64,000 nt of DNA from Cerrena zonata (GCA_038087015.1 JASBNA010000037.1:124001-188000), one strand, 5' to 3'; positions 31,201-40,223 are shown, numbered from the stretch's first letter. A program made the numbers and translations. The notes: generated by a model from the sequence alone, not told the origin.

Positions 31201-33648
31201 CGTCGTAGGCTTCTGGCCTAGCAACTTCTGCTTTTCCGGTGGACATGTTTGGTGAGCTAATGGATGGGCCGTGTGGTGGACTGGGTGGTCTGTCTGGTGG
31301 TGGAGGCGGTGGAGAGGGATTTGGATTACTACCAGATGGTTCTGATGGGGGTCCAGGTGGCTGCTCGCCACTGTTCGATGGTGTAGGGGTCTGGTCTGGG
31401 GGTGTGTCGTCCCTTTCTGTACTTTGGGTGGAAAGCGATGCGGATCTGTCCGCTGACCCAGTAGCGATGGGCCCTGTGTCTTGTGGCTGAGTGGTTCCAA
31501 CTACTACGCTCTGGTCCCAAACTCGCTTGGCGTATCGGTAAGTCTGAGTGCCTGGTTTCCAATTGTCTCCCTGCCACTGATCTTCTCCAAGTGGCTTCAA
31601 GGGGTCGGTTTCTTTGGTTCGTCGGTATATCCAAAGATCTAAGTTCTTGTGATACTGGATTTTCGATTCCCTTTCAGTTACAGGGTCTCGAAGGGTTCGA
31701 AGTCCTAATCTTCCGTCTTCAAGCGCAAGGTAAGAGCGATCGGGTGGAGTTTCGAATTCGTAGTTTCGGAATGCGTTCAATGGTCTGAACTCGTAGGGTG
31801 ATACTGTTTTCCCTTGAGGGTCAAGGTATCTCCAGTAGTTATTCTGAAAGACTACTTTCTTGTCTTGGAGGAGGTATGTGCCGTCTTGTTGTAAGATCGC
31901 TCGATACGGTTTCCTGGTTGCGTCTTGGTTGAGTCCTCTGAAGGAAGCCACGGTGTCTGGTCTGATGCCTTTGCGTTCAAAGGGCTTGTCTTGCTAACAA
32001 ACTGCTGTGAGTGCCTTCCAATCTGTGAAGGGCTTACTGTCGTCTGGTGGATTCCGTGATCCTGTTGTCGTCTGGTGGATTCCGCGATCCCTAGTCCTCT
32101 GTTCCTTTAGAGGGCCTTCTGTAGCAAGAAGGGCTTGGTAGAGTCGTCCTATACGTCTGTGGTGGGGTCTGTAGTCCGCTGCAGGACTTCCTAGGTCTGG
32201 GTCTGGTCTTGTCTGTGTCTGTCGGTGTGATGGGAAGACTGAATCTTTTGTTACGCGGTAGAGCCGATGTAACGTAGTCAAAGTCTAAGTCAAGGATGTC
32301 GAGTAGGAATAGGGACTGGGTTATCCTAAACCTAAGACGAGAGTTCACTCTAGTCACTCGGTACGGTTCTCTGAGGTTCAAGTCCGCAGACTCTAGCGAG
32401 CCTTGGGCACAGGCGAAGCTGGCCAAGTCAAGCAGGCAGAGGGTCAGGAGTTACAGGGGTAAATCCACGTAGATTCAGTCTGGGGAATCGGTGAGTTACA
32501 GGCTGTCCTTAAGTACTACTGAGAACAATGGGAGAGGGGATCTCGGGGAGAAGGTGATGGAATCCGATAGAAGGCGGAGGAGGCAACAGAGAGAAGTAGA
32601 GAAGTGGAAGGCTAGGGAACAAGACGGAAGGTGAGCGAAGAAGGGAAGTGATGATGGTGGGAACGTAGCTACTAGATAAGGGTATACTAGCTAAGTGACC
32701 ATGTGGAGACAGAGGGGAGAAAAGGAAAAGGTAGTCCGACGAAGTCCGAAGGGTTAAAAGAGGATGAAGGAAAGGGAATAGGCGAGCAAGGGTAGATAGT
32801 CCGAGGAAAATGAATTGGGGTCAGCCATAGCGTGTAACAAGAAGAAGGCACCAGGCAATCAAGGCAACGAACTTGCTGGCCCCTCCTCTACTCCAGCTGA
32901 CCCCTCTACTCTTACACATACGGCTGCTGGTCCCCCGACTCCAGACGAGGACGTTCCGATGGCGCCTGCTCCCGAGGATGCGGCGACCCATCACGTACCA
33001 ACTCCAGAGGAGGGAACAATGACCACTGGAGACCCGGTCACCCCGCAACGTCCCCTGGAACCACCAGCGGAGGATCGTAATGGTCCTGGATTATCCGCGT
33101 CGGGAACCCCTACTCCCCCAACGGTCGATCCTGTGACCACTGACCGTGGCGAACCCAGCAGTTCAGCCGTATGGAGGACCGCGCTGGACACACAGGACGT
33201 CGACGAGTTCGAAGCCGCTCTGTCGTCAATTGACGACGATGCCCAGTGCCCTATTTACTCTGACGATTTGGGGATGTGGGAAGGATTCTTGTCGGCTCAC
33301 CCCGACCTCCATCTTTACGGAATCCCCCTCAGCACATCGTCGGAAGGCAACCGACTAATCTTACTCGGATTCCTCGCCGTCCTGAGATGCATCCCTCAGC
33401 CGACTTGTATCGTCGATATACAGTGGGTACTAAGGGCCCTGTTCACTCGTTGGTGGCCAGACCCCGACTTTATACCCACCCTAGAGGACTCCATCCCGAC
33501 GCCATTCCCTAATGAAGGCGACGTAGATGAGGAGCAAGTTCTACGACACTACATCTCGAACGGCTTAACTCCCGACGAGATCGACGGTGTCCGCGCTCTA
33601 TTCCAGCACCTCGTCGACCGATGTGCACCACACCACTCGAGTGAATAG
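22228..33648 (+). CDS. G2 extra ORF after pol (~889 aa), split by element G3
   Basis: The frame 22228-24093 continues at 32845-33648 once G3 and one AGAAG copy are removed, giving 890 codons including the stop. It lies 175 nt after the pol stop and ends just before the polypurine tract. Contents: an Arg/Ser-rich basic start; a GCRLCDEF segment; a long charged coiled coil (about residues 110-250); an acidic stretch followed by a Lys-rich one (KAKKGKKKGKKS); a Pro/Ser-rich middle; a low-complexity linker; and a folded-looking C-terminal part with VWRTALDTQDVDEFEAALSS and WVLRALFTRWW. I see no signal peptide, membrane segment, CCHC knuckle or catalytic motif, so it does not look like env or a second Pol. 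It could be an RNA- or chromatin-binding accessory protein (inference). I do not recognise the family. Neither part has an in-frame stop, unlike pol. Confidence 0.75.
24094..24684 (-). repeat. 3' LTR of G3 (minus-strand element)
   Basis: 591 bp, matching 32249-32839. A purine-rich AGGAAGGAGC on the minus strand just before it (24685-24700 region) could be the polypurine tract. Confidence 0.96.
24727..24864 (-). CDS. G3 small ORF f, second single-span membrane protein
   Basis: 45 aa, starting ATGATG at 24864 inside the end of ORF e, one frame over. Almost the whole first half is hydrophobic (NILIYIAASLVSVGHLIMFY), followed by a short basic and polar tail. It ends 43 bp before the 3' LTR. Short, so chance is possible, but two membrane ORFs in a row are notable. 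A frameshift joining e and f into a two-span protein is another possibility. Confidence 0.42.
   Translation of the reverse strand: MMDGTNILIYIAASLVSVGHLIMFYFVFCRSMQVLNDLVGTRDPP
24848..25057 (-). CDS. G3 small ORF e, single-span membrane protein
   Basis: 69 aa. It begins with a strongly hydrophobic segment (YYSFFIFLLFLHAATIAGC, about residues 5-27) that would be a signal anchor, then a basic stretch and a polar tail. It lies 66 bp after ORF d and overlaps ORF f by 17 bp in another frame. No known family. It could be a small envelope-like or viroporin-like accessory protein (inference). Confidence 0.5.
   Translation of the reverse strand: MFQVYYSFFIFLLFLHAATIAGCAFIIRHVTNALTPRLLHRRDNSSTDQSKYKYGWGDPDNQDANDGWN
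25124..25735 (-). CDS. G3 small ORF d, helical plus Ser/Pro-rich protein
   Basis: 203 aa, starting six bases after the stop of ORF c. The N-terminal half has the same helical pattern as b and c (VFDELTDILHRVTDVL, SDVARNELTVVLVLLRVA). The C-terminal half is Ser/Pro/Arg-rich and disordered. I do not recognise a domain. Placement between pol and the 3' LTR makes it an accessory protein of the retroelement if expressed. Confidence 0.6.
   Translation of the reverse strand: MNPASSSNTRTWESNSPGQPTITVFDELTDILHRVTDVLRPRTSQMASDVARNELTVVLVLLRVARQHLGIAGRVEQQHALSNARPRTRSHPGPLTTATGDISQQQLTTALIQARDQEMRISVSPVPTSRSSSHSGSTLPEPCQSRNPPSQNPIRSHQYLRERGRPRSAFPYADPTDGSNPLYSADAATPNPHDAWDQGPPRV
25742..26068 (-). CDS. 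G3 small ORF c, acidic helical protein
   Basis: 108 aa. ATG 26068 follows the stop of ORF b with no gap. A helical core (RLELILLQLNLIRTFIF, SEHTRVLLEFVIATLIEKA) aligns by pattern with ORFs b and d. The C-terminal ~35 residues are strongly acidic. The TAA is followed after six bases by the ATG of ORF d. Such close spacing in a eukaryotic transcript suggests termination-reinitiation (inference). Function unknown. Confidence 0.6.
   Translation of the reverse strand: MPSARSSQSTQTPEPTQQRLELILLQLNLIRTFIFNADHFLRNRESSEHTRVLLEFVIATLIEKAGVLARQQLEELLNLEGDEDAEGDTDSEYNSSEGAEADDEQTLV
25812..30377 (-). pseudogene. G3 Pol polyprotein with one in-frame TGA
   Basis: Read from the frameshift at 30377; the first ATG is at 30293. 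Order: protease (ALIDSGASGIFMD), RT with YMDD (VIYMDDMLIASED), RNase H (FVLETDASKVATGG), H2C2 zinc finger (HHDHPTAGHPGH...CATCQ), and the integrase core with D, D, E in ISLDMITHL, ISDRGPQF and TDGQTERM. TGA at 27141-27143 interrupts the integrase C-terminal region; the same frame goes on with a GPFKIEKVV motif and a chromodomain near 26601-26759 (EVEAIVGHRKV...WIWESDL). After the chromodomain the frame stays open to 25812, but the small ORFs overlap there in another frame, so the true Pol end is probably near 26530. The stop fits CGA to TGA. If it is a real stop, this copy lacks the chromodomain and cannot integrate normally. Confidence 0.88.
26069..26533 (-). pseudogene. G3 small ORF b, helical protein with an in-frame TGA
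   Basis: The frame starts at ATG 26533, overlapping the Pol tail; a more natural start is ATG 26386 (MPPFNPLIPT). It is cut by TGA at 26189-26191, then stays open for 40 codons to TAA at 26069-26071. That stop touches the next ORF's ATG (TAAATG). The core is amphipathic: LLLELARVRLVVVHL, then SDTSRARLEQIIALF. The same spacing (S-acidic-x-S/T/A-R-x-x-L) recurs in ORFs c and d, suggesting tandem duplication. Function unknown; no domain recognised. Confidence 0.55.
30374..30383 (-). promoter_or_regulatory. Probable -1 ribosomal frameshift site between G3 gag and pol
   Basis: On the minus strand the end of gag reads GAG GGT TTT TAA. The heptamer G GGT TTT (30377-30383) has the X XXY YYZ form of -1 slippery sites, with the gag stop as the next codon. 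Slipping one base back at 30377 gives TTA ACT GGG GGA, and that frame stays open for the whole of Pol: 30293 is in phase, and protease-like sequence begins before that ATG. Confidence 0.75.
30374..31951 (-). CDS. G3 Gag protein
   Basis: 525 aa, single exon. The N-terminal ~150 residues are an unrecognised folded region rich in aromatic residues (NNYWRYLDPQGKTVSPYEF). A Pro/Ser-rich linker of about 80 residues follows, then the retrotransposon-gag core (about 245-430; AEAWAEEAIGQW-type helices, FQSKFLPSDLVAEALMKL). A basic stretch precedes one CCHC knuckle, CFNCHKKGHKSAEC. It should form the particle shell and bind element RNA. The stop TAA at 30374-30376 follows directly on a GGGTTTT heptamer, and Pol lies in the -1 frame. 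Confidence 0.92.
   Translation of the reverse strand: MASFRGLNQDATRKPYRAILQQDGTYLLQDKKVVFQNNYWRYLDPQGKTVSPYEFRPLNAFRNYEFETPPDRSYLALEDGRLGLRTLRDPVTERESKIQYHKNLDLWIYRRTKETDPLKPLGEDQWQGDNWKPGTQTYRYAKRVWDQSVVVGTTQPQDTGPIATGSADRSASLSTQSTERDDTPPDQTPTPSNSGEQPPGPPSEPSGSNPNPSPPPPPPDRPPSPPHGPSISSPNMSTGKAEVARPEAYDGNPDTVSVYTVHCELVFALNGSIYDTDRKKKAYLLSFCTKDLAAAWAEEAIGQWMKETSTTPAFTALTWDQAKHEFQSKFLPSDLVAEALMKLKTIRQGDEFEKFLAEFKKYQTRSGHTSVTHIRQDFLNALKPGLKAKLLSVRSDNVDTIAKLYEEARKFEMQYLIDTAGSRGRNEGSSQKGQANWRRKGQGRKGARVKALSAEEMDRHFKEELCFNCHKKGHKSAECRQKKIREIETAIEDSKVPSAEVKKLVASIDRHEFLPEEKDLLDEGF
32249..32839 (-). repeat. 5' LTR of G3 (minus-strand element)
   Basis: 591 bp, same sequence as 24094-24684. Purine-rich on the plus strand. 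The leader between this LTR and gag (31952-32248) holds a 28-bp tandem repeat (32039-32066 and 32067-32094) and no gene. Confidence 0.96.
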
Positions 33649-33704
33649 TCATCTCGACATTCACGAAGTATATTCAGGAAGCATTGGAGACTGGTCACTT
33701 GTCT

Positions 33705-33716
33705 AAAGGGGGAGGG
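33705..33716 (+). promoter_or_regulatory. Polypurine tract of G2
   Basis: AAAGGGGGAGGG directly abuts the 3' LTR, where the plus-strand primer of LTR retrotransposons lies. Confidence 0.85.
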
Positions 33717-33955
33717 TGTAAGGGAGCGCCAGAGGGTTCCCTTATACGGACACTTGCCATAAGAGGGCATTACTTGCACAACCGCTTAACTGTATAGTTC
33801 TTATGTAATACGACACGGGTGGCTACCTTATAAGGTAGCCACGATAACTACGGACTTTAGACTTCTACCACTGTACATACGTAACTGCTGTCTTTATATA
33901 GACCAGGCTTGACGTAGCGCGCGTGTGTTACTGTGTGAAGGAGTCGACTCTTACA
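33717..33955 (+). repeat. 3' LTR of G2
   Basis: Identical to the 5' LTR. The copy of the 24-bp palindrome is at 33819-33842. It is followed directly by the second ACTAA target-duplication copy. Confidence 0.97.
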
Positions 33956-34044
33956 ACTAAATACCTCGAACTACATGGATCCATCCGAATCATCCTAGGC
34001 CACCTGGAATCTTCTTGTCCCAACAAGGGGCCCACTATAATACA

Positions 34045-35277
34045 TCACATTATATTGTAAAATTCTTCTCCGGAGCAGAGGACTAGTCTCCCCTGTTTCA
34101 GACATTTGGGAAGAAGTAGCCTTGCTGTTTGTTTTTCCATATCGAGGGTAACAAAATCGTATAGGGTTATTGTGATGACAGCTAGCGACGCGCTGGGCAT
34201 GTCATCTGCAATGAATCTGTCTACTTGCGCCCAATGAGTCAAGTCTGTAGTGGTCGGCACTGGGATTGTGATTTTATATACGATCTTCCGTTTGTCTGCA
34301 ATAGACTGAAGGTATGGGAAATGTCTAACTTCAAGTAAAGAAAGGGGAATGATGAGCCCGACGTTATCTAAACCATTGATGGGCATGAGCCTAACTGGGA
34401 ACGCAAAACATGAGTAAGAGGATTTCTTTTTCGGTAAAGAGTATGACATACCACCGGGATATTGTTCAAAGCCAAGGCAAAGGATAATCCTGAGTTCGAA
34501 TTGCTTCAATAGTATATCGAGGGCACGGCATGCATGATCGACTCCAGCGAGTGTTGCATTAGTTTTCAGCCACATACATTTGAGAGCACCCAAGCTTGAA
34601 GCATTTGAGAGCCCCCGATAGAATTCGTCTGGAATGTCGGACATGATGGAGAGTTCTAGTGACCGCATTGTAAGTTGTAAAGGTACCCTTGAGCGAAGGT
34701 TTTCGTCTAATTGATGCCCATCCTCGCTGTTGGTGTTAACAATGAAGTCGACTTTGGCTACTGCCAGTTTGCGAAGGCGCGGCAAGCAATGCAGCATGGA
34801 GCACATCGAGGACCAATGCAATTTAGACGTATGTAGGGTACCTGTTATACCAATGTCTTGTATAGCGGGGAAATAATCGACCTGCCCGATAAGAGGTGGT
34901 CTTTCTGTGAGAAAGTGAGGGAGTGTTTGCTGATGTCTTTCGACTTCGAAGTGAATCGTGATCAAGCGGGTGAGCGTTCTGCCTAGGATATAATCCCTAT
35001 CCACAAGCATCCCTCCTAGTATAAGGCGACGAATCCATGTACGTATCGAGGGATCATCATCCAGCCGTTTGAAGAGTTCCTGCAGCTTCTTTTGGGAACA
35101 TATAATCACCCAATAGTATTGATGTGGGCGTGCAGCAGCGGCCCAAACGGCGCATACCAAAGCACAGTTCGAGAGCATCCTTTTATCATCTCGAAAGGAT
35201 TCCAAGATGCTCAAAGCAACATCGTAAGGGATGTGACCTATAGATGACCTGATTACTCCTATCCCAAAGCACGACAT
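34045..35277 (-). CDS. F-box-like protein
   Basis: Read without splicing this is 410 aa. An in-phase 57-nt intron (34395-34451, GTATGT...CCCAG) is likely, giving 391 aa. The N-terminal IPYDVALSILESFRDDKRML, followed by NCALVCAVWAAAARPH, is the usual mushroom F-box pattern; F-box proteins bind Skp1 and bring targets to an SCF ubiquitin ligase. The rest has scattered leucine-rich segments, as in many such proteins, without a clear repeat. It lies 84 bp downstream (in map order) of the G2 element and is transcribed toward it. The target is unknown. Confidence 0.8.
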   Translation of the reverse strand: MSCFGIGVIRSSIGHIPYDVALSILESFRDDKRMLSNCALVCAVWAAAARPHQYYWVIICSQKKLQELFKRLDDDPSIRTWIRRLILGGMLVDRDYILGRTLTRLITIHFEVERHQQTLPHFLTERPPLIGQVDYFPAIQDIGITGTLHTSKLHWSSMCSMLHCLPRLRKLAVAKVDFIVNTNSEDGHQLDENLRSRVPLQLTMRSLELSIMSDIPDEFYRGLSNASSLGALKCMWLKTNATLAGVDHACRALDILLKQFELRIILCLGFEQYPGGMSYSLPKKKSSYSCFAFPVRLMPINGLDNVGLIIPLSLLEVRHFPYLQSIADKRKIVYKITIPVPTTTDLTHWAQVDRFIADDMPSASLAVITITLYDFVTLDMEKQTARLLLPKCLKQGRLVLCSGEEFYNIM

Positions 35278-35590
35278 GGGTGTTCTAATATGGTAGCAGA
35301 TTTACGCAGCTGTTGGGTTCAGAAGATATCGAAACTCGACGATGTATAAGTGCTCCGTGGCTCGTAGTACGACGTAGATACTAAGCAGTAATTAGTGGCC
35401 CGGAATCAAAGCCATCTATATCACAGCAAATGTGACAGCAGGTGACATAACGCGTATCGTCACGCGTACGACCCTTAACGGGTGTAACACGGAATGCGAG
35501 TCGTTTGTCCCGACTCCATTAAGACCCTGTACACTATTCCCATTACTCGAACCTATCCACACAGCACTTCTACTCTCCTATTCTTGTATA
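35278..35590. other. Divergent promoter region between two F-box genes
   Basis: 313 bp between divergent start codons. No ORF of interest and no clear TATA box; it must contain regulatory DNA for both genes. Confidence 0.5.
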
Positions 35591-37611
35591 ATGGCTACGC
35601 ATCTTGGATACCCTTCTGTCACACGCAGAGTCCTCGAAATCCCAGAAATAATCGAACTAATCCTCTCCTACCTGGATACTGGTGAAAAACTTCATGTTAT
35701 ACCTGTTTGCAAGAAATGGGCCGACATCGCGCTGAACCAGGTCTGGAAACGTGTGGATGACATCATACCTTTGCTACGCGGGTTAGCTCCTATGGTACGA
35801 AATGAGTGGCAGTGTTATGTAAGTCGAATTCTACTACATAAACCATAGGGATAATCCATCTCGCACATGCAAGAAGATAATTTGGAATAAATATTCTAAA
35901 TGTCTACTGCCCGCATAGCTCGCAAAATAGGCATGGCTTAGGCGGGCTTAGACGTGTCTGTTATCTCTCATGTGGACCTGTCTCCTGGTTTCTCCATGTT
36001 TGGCGAGCCAACATTGTGCAAACGACAGACATGGTTTTTTTCGCAGCTGAGGGATTGTCCCTCGCTATTCCATATGTCATACTCAGGTTATTCAACATAT
36101 CCTTATAGGACTTTGAACGTCGCCTTTGTGCCAGTGACTGGGAGACGTTTAGAAAGCGTGCACTCCGTGTTCGGTCCCTCACTTACGGTTCAGAAGAATT
36201 ATCCGTGGAAAAGGATCTATGCTCCTCTGCTTTCGATGAGATTGCTCGCAATAGGCCTCCATATTCAATCCTACCGGTATTACTCCCTAACCTTCAGCAA
36301 CTCACCTGGCTTCCCACAGTAAACAACCGGACAGAATATCTACTTATGTTCATGCACGACAAGATCAAGGAGCTCACAATCCGTCTCATTAACAATGACG
36401 TCTACCCTATCCAATCTCTTTTCGAGGAAATTCGTCTTAGAATGCCATTTCTAACACACCTCGAACTCCGATTCAAATTCCCAATGAAACAGATAGAGGG
36501 CGATCTCGTCAAGCTACTCGCTTCCTTGACGAAGCTGAAGAAAGTCACACTGCCCGTCTTTACCATTACAAGTAAGATCATGGAATCCCTCTCGAGATTA
36601 CCTCAACTCGGGACAATCCAATTCGAGTATTATGAATCCCAGGAAATGGGTGTTCCGGGCGACATCGTGCCATTTGCGCCGCAACTCGATAGCAGCGCGT
36701 TTCCCGCATTATGGGACCTATCCTTTAGCAGTACGCTGCATGATGCATCATCCTTCCTCAAGGCAAACCACGCTCCTACAAACTTGACAGTTCTCTATGT
36801 CCATGTTGTAGACCCTGCTACCCCCACCGACCTCTCACAATTCTTGTCAGCCGTCGCGGAGAACTGTCACCTGCTGACAGAATTATACATCCATCAGACA
36901 AAGTCCCCTGCTTATAATGCAGAGGATCTATCCCCGGCAGGGGATGGTCCTACATGGGAAACGTTGAAGCCTATCCTCGATTGTCCCAATTTGGTTACTT
37001 TCGAATTATTCTGGGACCGGCCGCTCAAATTGACGCAGGAAAACATCGAAGAAGTCGCTTTCAAATGGCCATCACTTGAACAGCTCACACTTGACTGCGA
37101 CCCCTTCTTCCCGAAGGAAGCATCGACGCTAACACTAACCGCCCTGCTACCATTCGCCCGCCATTGCCCAAACCTTCGGGAACTTGGATTATACGTATCA
37201 GCTGGTGGCGAGGATTTAGACACACTATCTAGCATCATTACACCCTTCAAGAGCCTAAGAACCCTCAATTTTGGTCTCTCCAGAGTCACAGACATCGACT
37301 CTACCGTCGTGCTTCTGAGCCAACTATGCCCTCCGGACTGCGAGGTGATTTGTGGAGTAGCATGGCCTCAGGCCTTGACCCACCTAAACGAAGAGCTGGT
37401 CGACCTAACGCGGGAATGGTCTGTTCGATGGGAAGAAGTTAGGAAGCTGTTGCCCCTAGTCACGCGGGTACGCATACAGGAACGCACGAATAAGGACATG
37501 AGAGACAAAGAGGTGGAATCATTACGGGAGCGGGTAGTGTCCCTGACGAAAGAGAGCCATAAGAACACGGAAACCGATCTGGATCGCCATTCGTCGTGCG
37601 TTATCGCCTAA
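35591..37611 (+). CDS. F-box/LRR-like protein with C-terminal CaaX-like box
   Basis: Exons 35591-35818 and 36109-37611 join in phase to give about 576 aa. Residues ~15-60 are an F-box (VLEIPEIIELILSYLDTGEK, then VCKKWADIALNQVW). The second exon starts with the family block DWETFRKRALRVRSL. Leucine-rich segments follow (LTHLELRFKF, LEQLTLDCDPFF, LPFARHCPNLRELGLYV), fitting a target-binding solenoid. The last four residues are CVIA, a fit to a farnesylation CaaX motif, which would tether the protein to membranes. The single intron is 290 nt, against 68 nt at the same place in the paralog at 38464. The two share clear similarity in the C-terminal half, so they are tandem duplicates. Confidence 0.85.
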
Positions 37612-38463
37612 ACGGGCTAGCTTCCCGTGAGTATCTCATCCTTATGTCTACATCATCGTCCAATCAACTGTTTATCACCCTTTGTCAGGAGACTCTGATC
37701 TAGTTTTCCCCCTCTGTCGAACTTCATCCACGCGCTCACTTGGCAAATGGGCGAATAGGAAATTGGAAGGAAAGGTGTTCTATTTTACATGCGAGACGGT
37801 GTCAGCTGGTGGTTAAGCTGTCGGGACTTGCGAGAGTCTATCGTGCGTTAGCAGGGCAAGCACCCGATCACGGAATCATGGCGTGGAGGAGGGTGAGATA
37901 AGTATGATCGTCAGCAACTCGTCGACTTGGGCGTTTCTTGCTCAAAGTACACGCTTCTGCGGCATGGCAGTAGTCACCTTCCATAATTTTGACCCAGGGT
38001 CTTCAAGATTTTCCCTCCATTGAAGGCTCTAACCTCGTACTCCCCAAGTTTGCGATTTCTCCTATGTAAAAGTGCTCATTTACATGCCCGTCGGTCACTA
38101 TCGGTTTTATACGTGCGTATTATTCAGAGCGTCTTCTTAAACGACGAAATCGGCATTTAATAACACGGAAGCTCGAAAACACTCCGCCCTCAGGGACGTG
38201 AGAGCATTGTCAGATAGAGACACCGGCTGGTTGCCGGAAAAATCACCGGTGGGTATTCTGGCTATTAGTAACCGCGAGAGATCAAGCGAGTGACAATCGC
38301 CGCATCGTTTACGAGAGATATAAGATGGATCTTGCGCATTGCCATCATGACGAGAATAGTCTCATTCGCTCTTGTTTCATATCCCCAAATCACGGGCCTG
38401 GTTTACACCAAATAGTTTAAAGAGCTTCGTTCCTAACCTCCTGGTTCAAGACTCCTCTCGCCC
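37612..38463. other. Intergenic region between the tandem F-box genes
   Basis: 852 bp with no convincing ORF or RNA gene. A GAGATATAAGATGG motif near 38318 may be part of the downstream promoter. Confidence 0.5.
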
Positions 38464-40223
38464 ATGTCTAGCTCTCAAATTCTGCCCAATCGCGACCACC
38501 CCATCTTAATCCCGGAACTTCTGGCTTTGACTCTTTCCTTCTTGGATGAGAAGAGCACAACAAAGACAGTGACTGTCTGTCGTCAATGGGCAGGCATCGC
38601 TCTTGATGCTACATGGAGGAGCGTGACGGACTTTCGTCGTATCCTCGGACTGCTAGGTCCATTCACTGTTCAAACTCACTACGGCCGTGGAAACTATGCT
38701 ACACACACTTACGTGAGTAAAATTTACTTCATCTGAAATGTTTACGTTCGAGCAACCTACAGCCAACTATTATCATACAGAGATTTAAGCGACCTCTTCG
38801 GTCCACTGACTGGAAGCGCTTTGACCGTTATGCTCATCGCATTCGCTCGCTCACCTACGACGACAAGTCCCGCAGGGTAGTGGATGCGACCGTATGGGAT
38901 GAGATCATCAGTTCATGTCCTCGTGAACACCTGCTTCCCAATTTGCAATCCCTCTCATGGTATTCATCCACTGCCGAGAGACAAGTTTGCCTCCTGCATT
39001 TTCTCCATCCTGGAGTTAAGCAGTTATCGATGAACGTATTCCCAAACGACGACTCAGACAAAACTACTCTGTCGTACCTTTCACAGGTACATGCACGGGC
39101 CCCACGACTCACTCATTTGGAGATAGGGACGGAGTGTTCCATTTCAGAAGTTCAAGAAGAGGTGTTAACCCTTCTCAGCGGATTCCCATGCCTTTCGCAA
39201 CTCACAGTCCCCCTCTATTGCCTTACATCTATTCTTATGTCCCGGTTATCAACCCTTCGGCATCTATCCAGTATCCACTTCAGCAAGCCAGTGGAAAGGC
39301 GCACCGGACATCCTTCGGACGTAGCCCACTGGGCTCCTCCCCTCGCGGATGGAGCTTTCCCCACATTACACCAACTCTCTCTGAGCGCACACCTATCGCA
39401 TGCCCTGGACTTCATCAACTCGCGTTTCGCGCCCCGGCATCTTACTAAACTGTACGTCAATGTGATTGCAATTGACAATCCGTTCGTCGTGCGCCAATTC
39501 TTCACTGCCTTAGTGGCCCAACACCCCCAGTTGCAGGATCTATATGTGGATTTTATCGTGGGCCCTGATGCGCCTATAGTTTATCCTCCACCTCCCTTAC
39601 ACTCTCGCCCGGGCATCGAAACAATCCGACCGTTACTATCTTCCCCATCTTTGACGAGTTTCGGATTTAGATGGGATTATCAACTCAATCTCACGCAGGC
39701 TGATGTTGAAGAAATAGCGTCTAGTTGGCCTCGGCTTGAATCCCTGCTATTGAACTGCCAACCCATCCCCGAGGTTTCCGGACCCATCTTAACGATGAAC
39801 GCTCTCCTACCCTTCGCTCGCCATTGTCCACGGATCGAGCAACTAGGACTCTATCTCAACGGCCACATGATGCCTCGCAGAGCTCCATCATCTCTTCCGC
39901 CCGTCAGATTCACCTCATTACGCACGTTATCTGTCGGTGCCTCGAGCATCACGAGTGTCGACTCGACCGCGCTGTTTCTAAGCCAGCTGCTGCCTCCGGG
40001 ATGCAAGATAGAATCAGGCGTTCGATGGCCGGATGCATTCGGCCTGGCGCTGGATAAAATTGGCATCATGGACGAGAGGAGAGTGAAGATGACAGAGTGG
40101 TGGGTGGGCTGGAACGACGTTGCGAAGGTCCTGCCGTTAGCCACCGAGGCACGGATGGAAGAGAGGGCTAGAATCGCAGTGCTGGAGAAGGAGATAGAAC
40201 GGATGAAGCTTGAACGGAGATGA
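38464..40223 (+). CDS. F-box/LRR-like protein, paralog of the preceding gene
   Basis: Exons 38464-38712 and 38781-40223 (intron 68 nt); about 563 aa. The F-box is visible as ILIPELLALTLSFLDEKSTT and VCRQWAGIALDATW. The block DWKRFDRYAHRIRSL opens exon 2, matching the upstream paralog. Shared C-terminal segments include LNLTQADVEEIASSWPRLE and LLPFARHCPRIEQLGLYL. The end is a charged helix (ARIAVLEKEIERMKLERR) without the CaaX box of its neighbour. Expected role: substrate receptor of an SCF ubiquitin ligase; target unknown. Confidence 0.85.

Larger units (their letters stand above)
24094..32839 (-). mobile_element. Ty3/Gypsy chromodomain retrotransposon G3, nested in G2
   Basis: 8,746 bp with 591-bp LTRs (24094-24684, 32249-32839) starting TGTTACGCGG and ending CGTGTAACA. 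They are flanked by the direct repeat AGAAG (24089-24093, 32840-32844). The order on the minus strand is LTR, gag, pol with chromodomain, five small ORFs, LTR. The LTRs appear identical by eye. It sits in the extra ORF of G2, in the opposite orientation. Confidence 0.95.
13209..33955 (+). mobile_element. Ty3/Gypsy chromodomain retrotransposon G2 with three nested insertions
   Basis: Two identical 239-bp LTRs (13209-13447, 33717-33955), starting TGTAAGGG and ending CTTACA, are flanked by the 5-bp target duplication ACTAA (13204-13208 and 33956-33960). Without its insertions the element is about 10.8 kb: gag-pro-pol in one frame, an extra ORF, a polypurine tract, LTR. Three insertions are embedded: a MITE, a solo LTR and element G3. 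Gypsy features are the order RT, RNase H, integrase, a CCHC Gag and a C-terminal chromodomain, which places it among chromoviruses. Confidence 0.95.
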
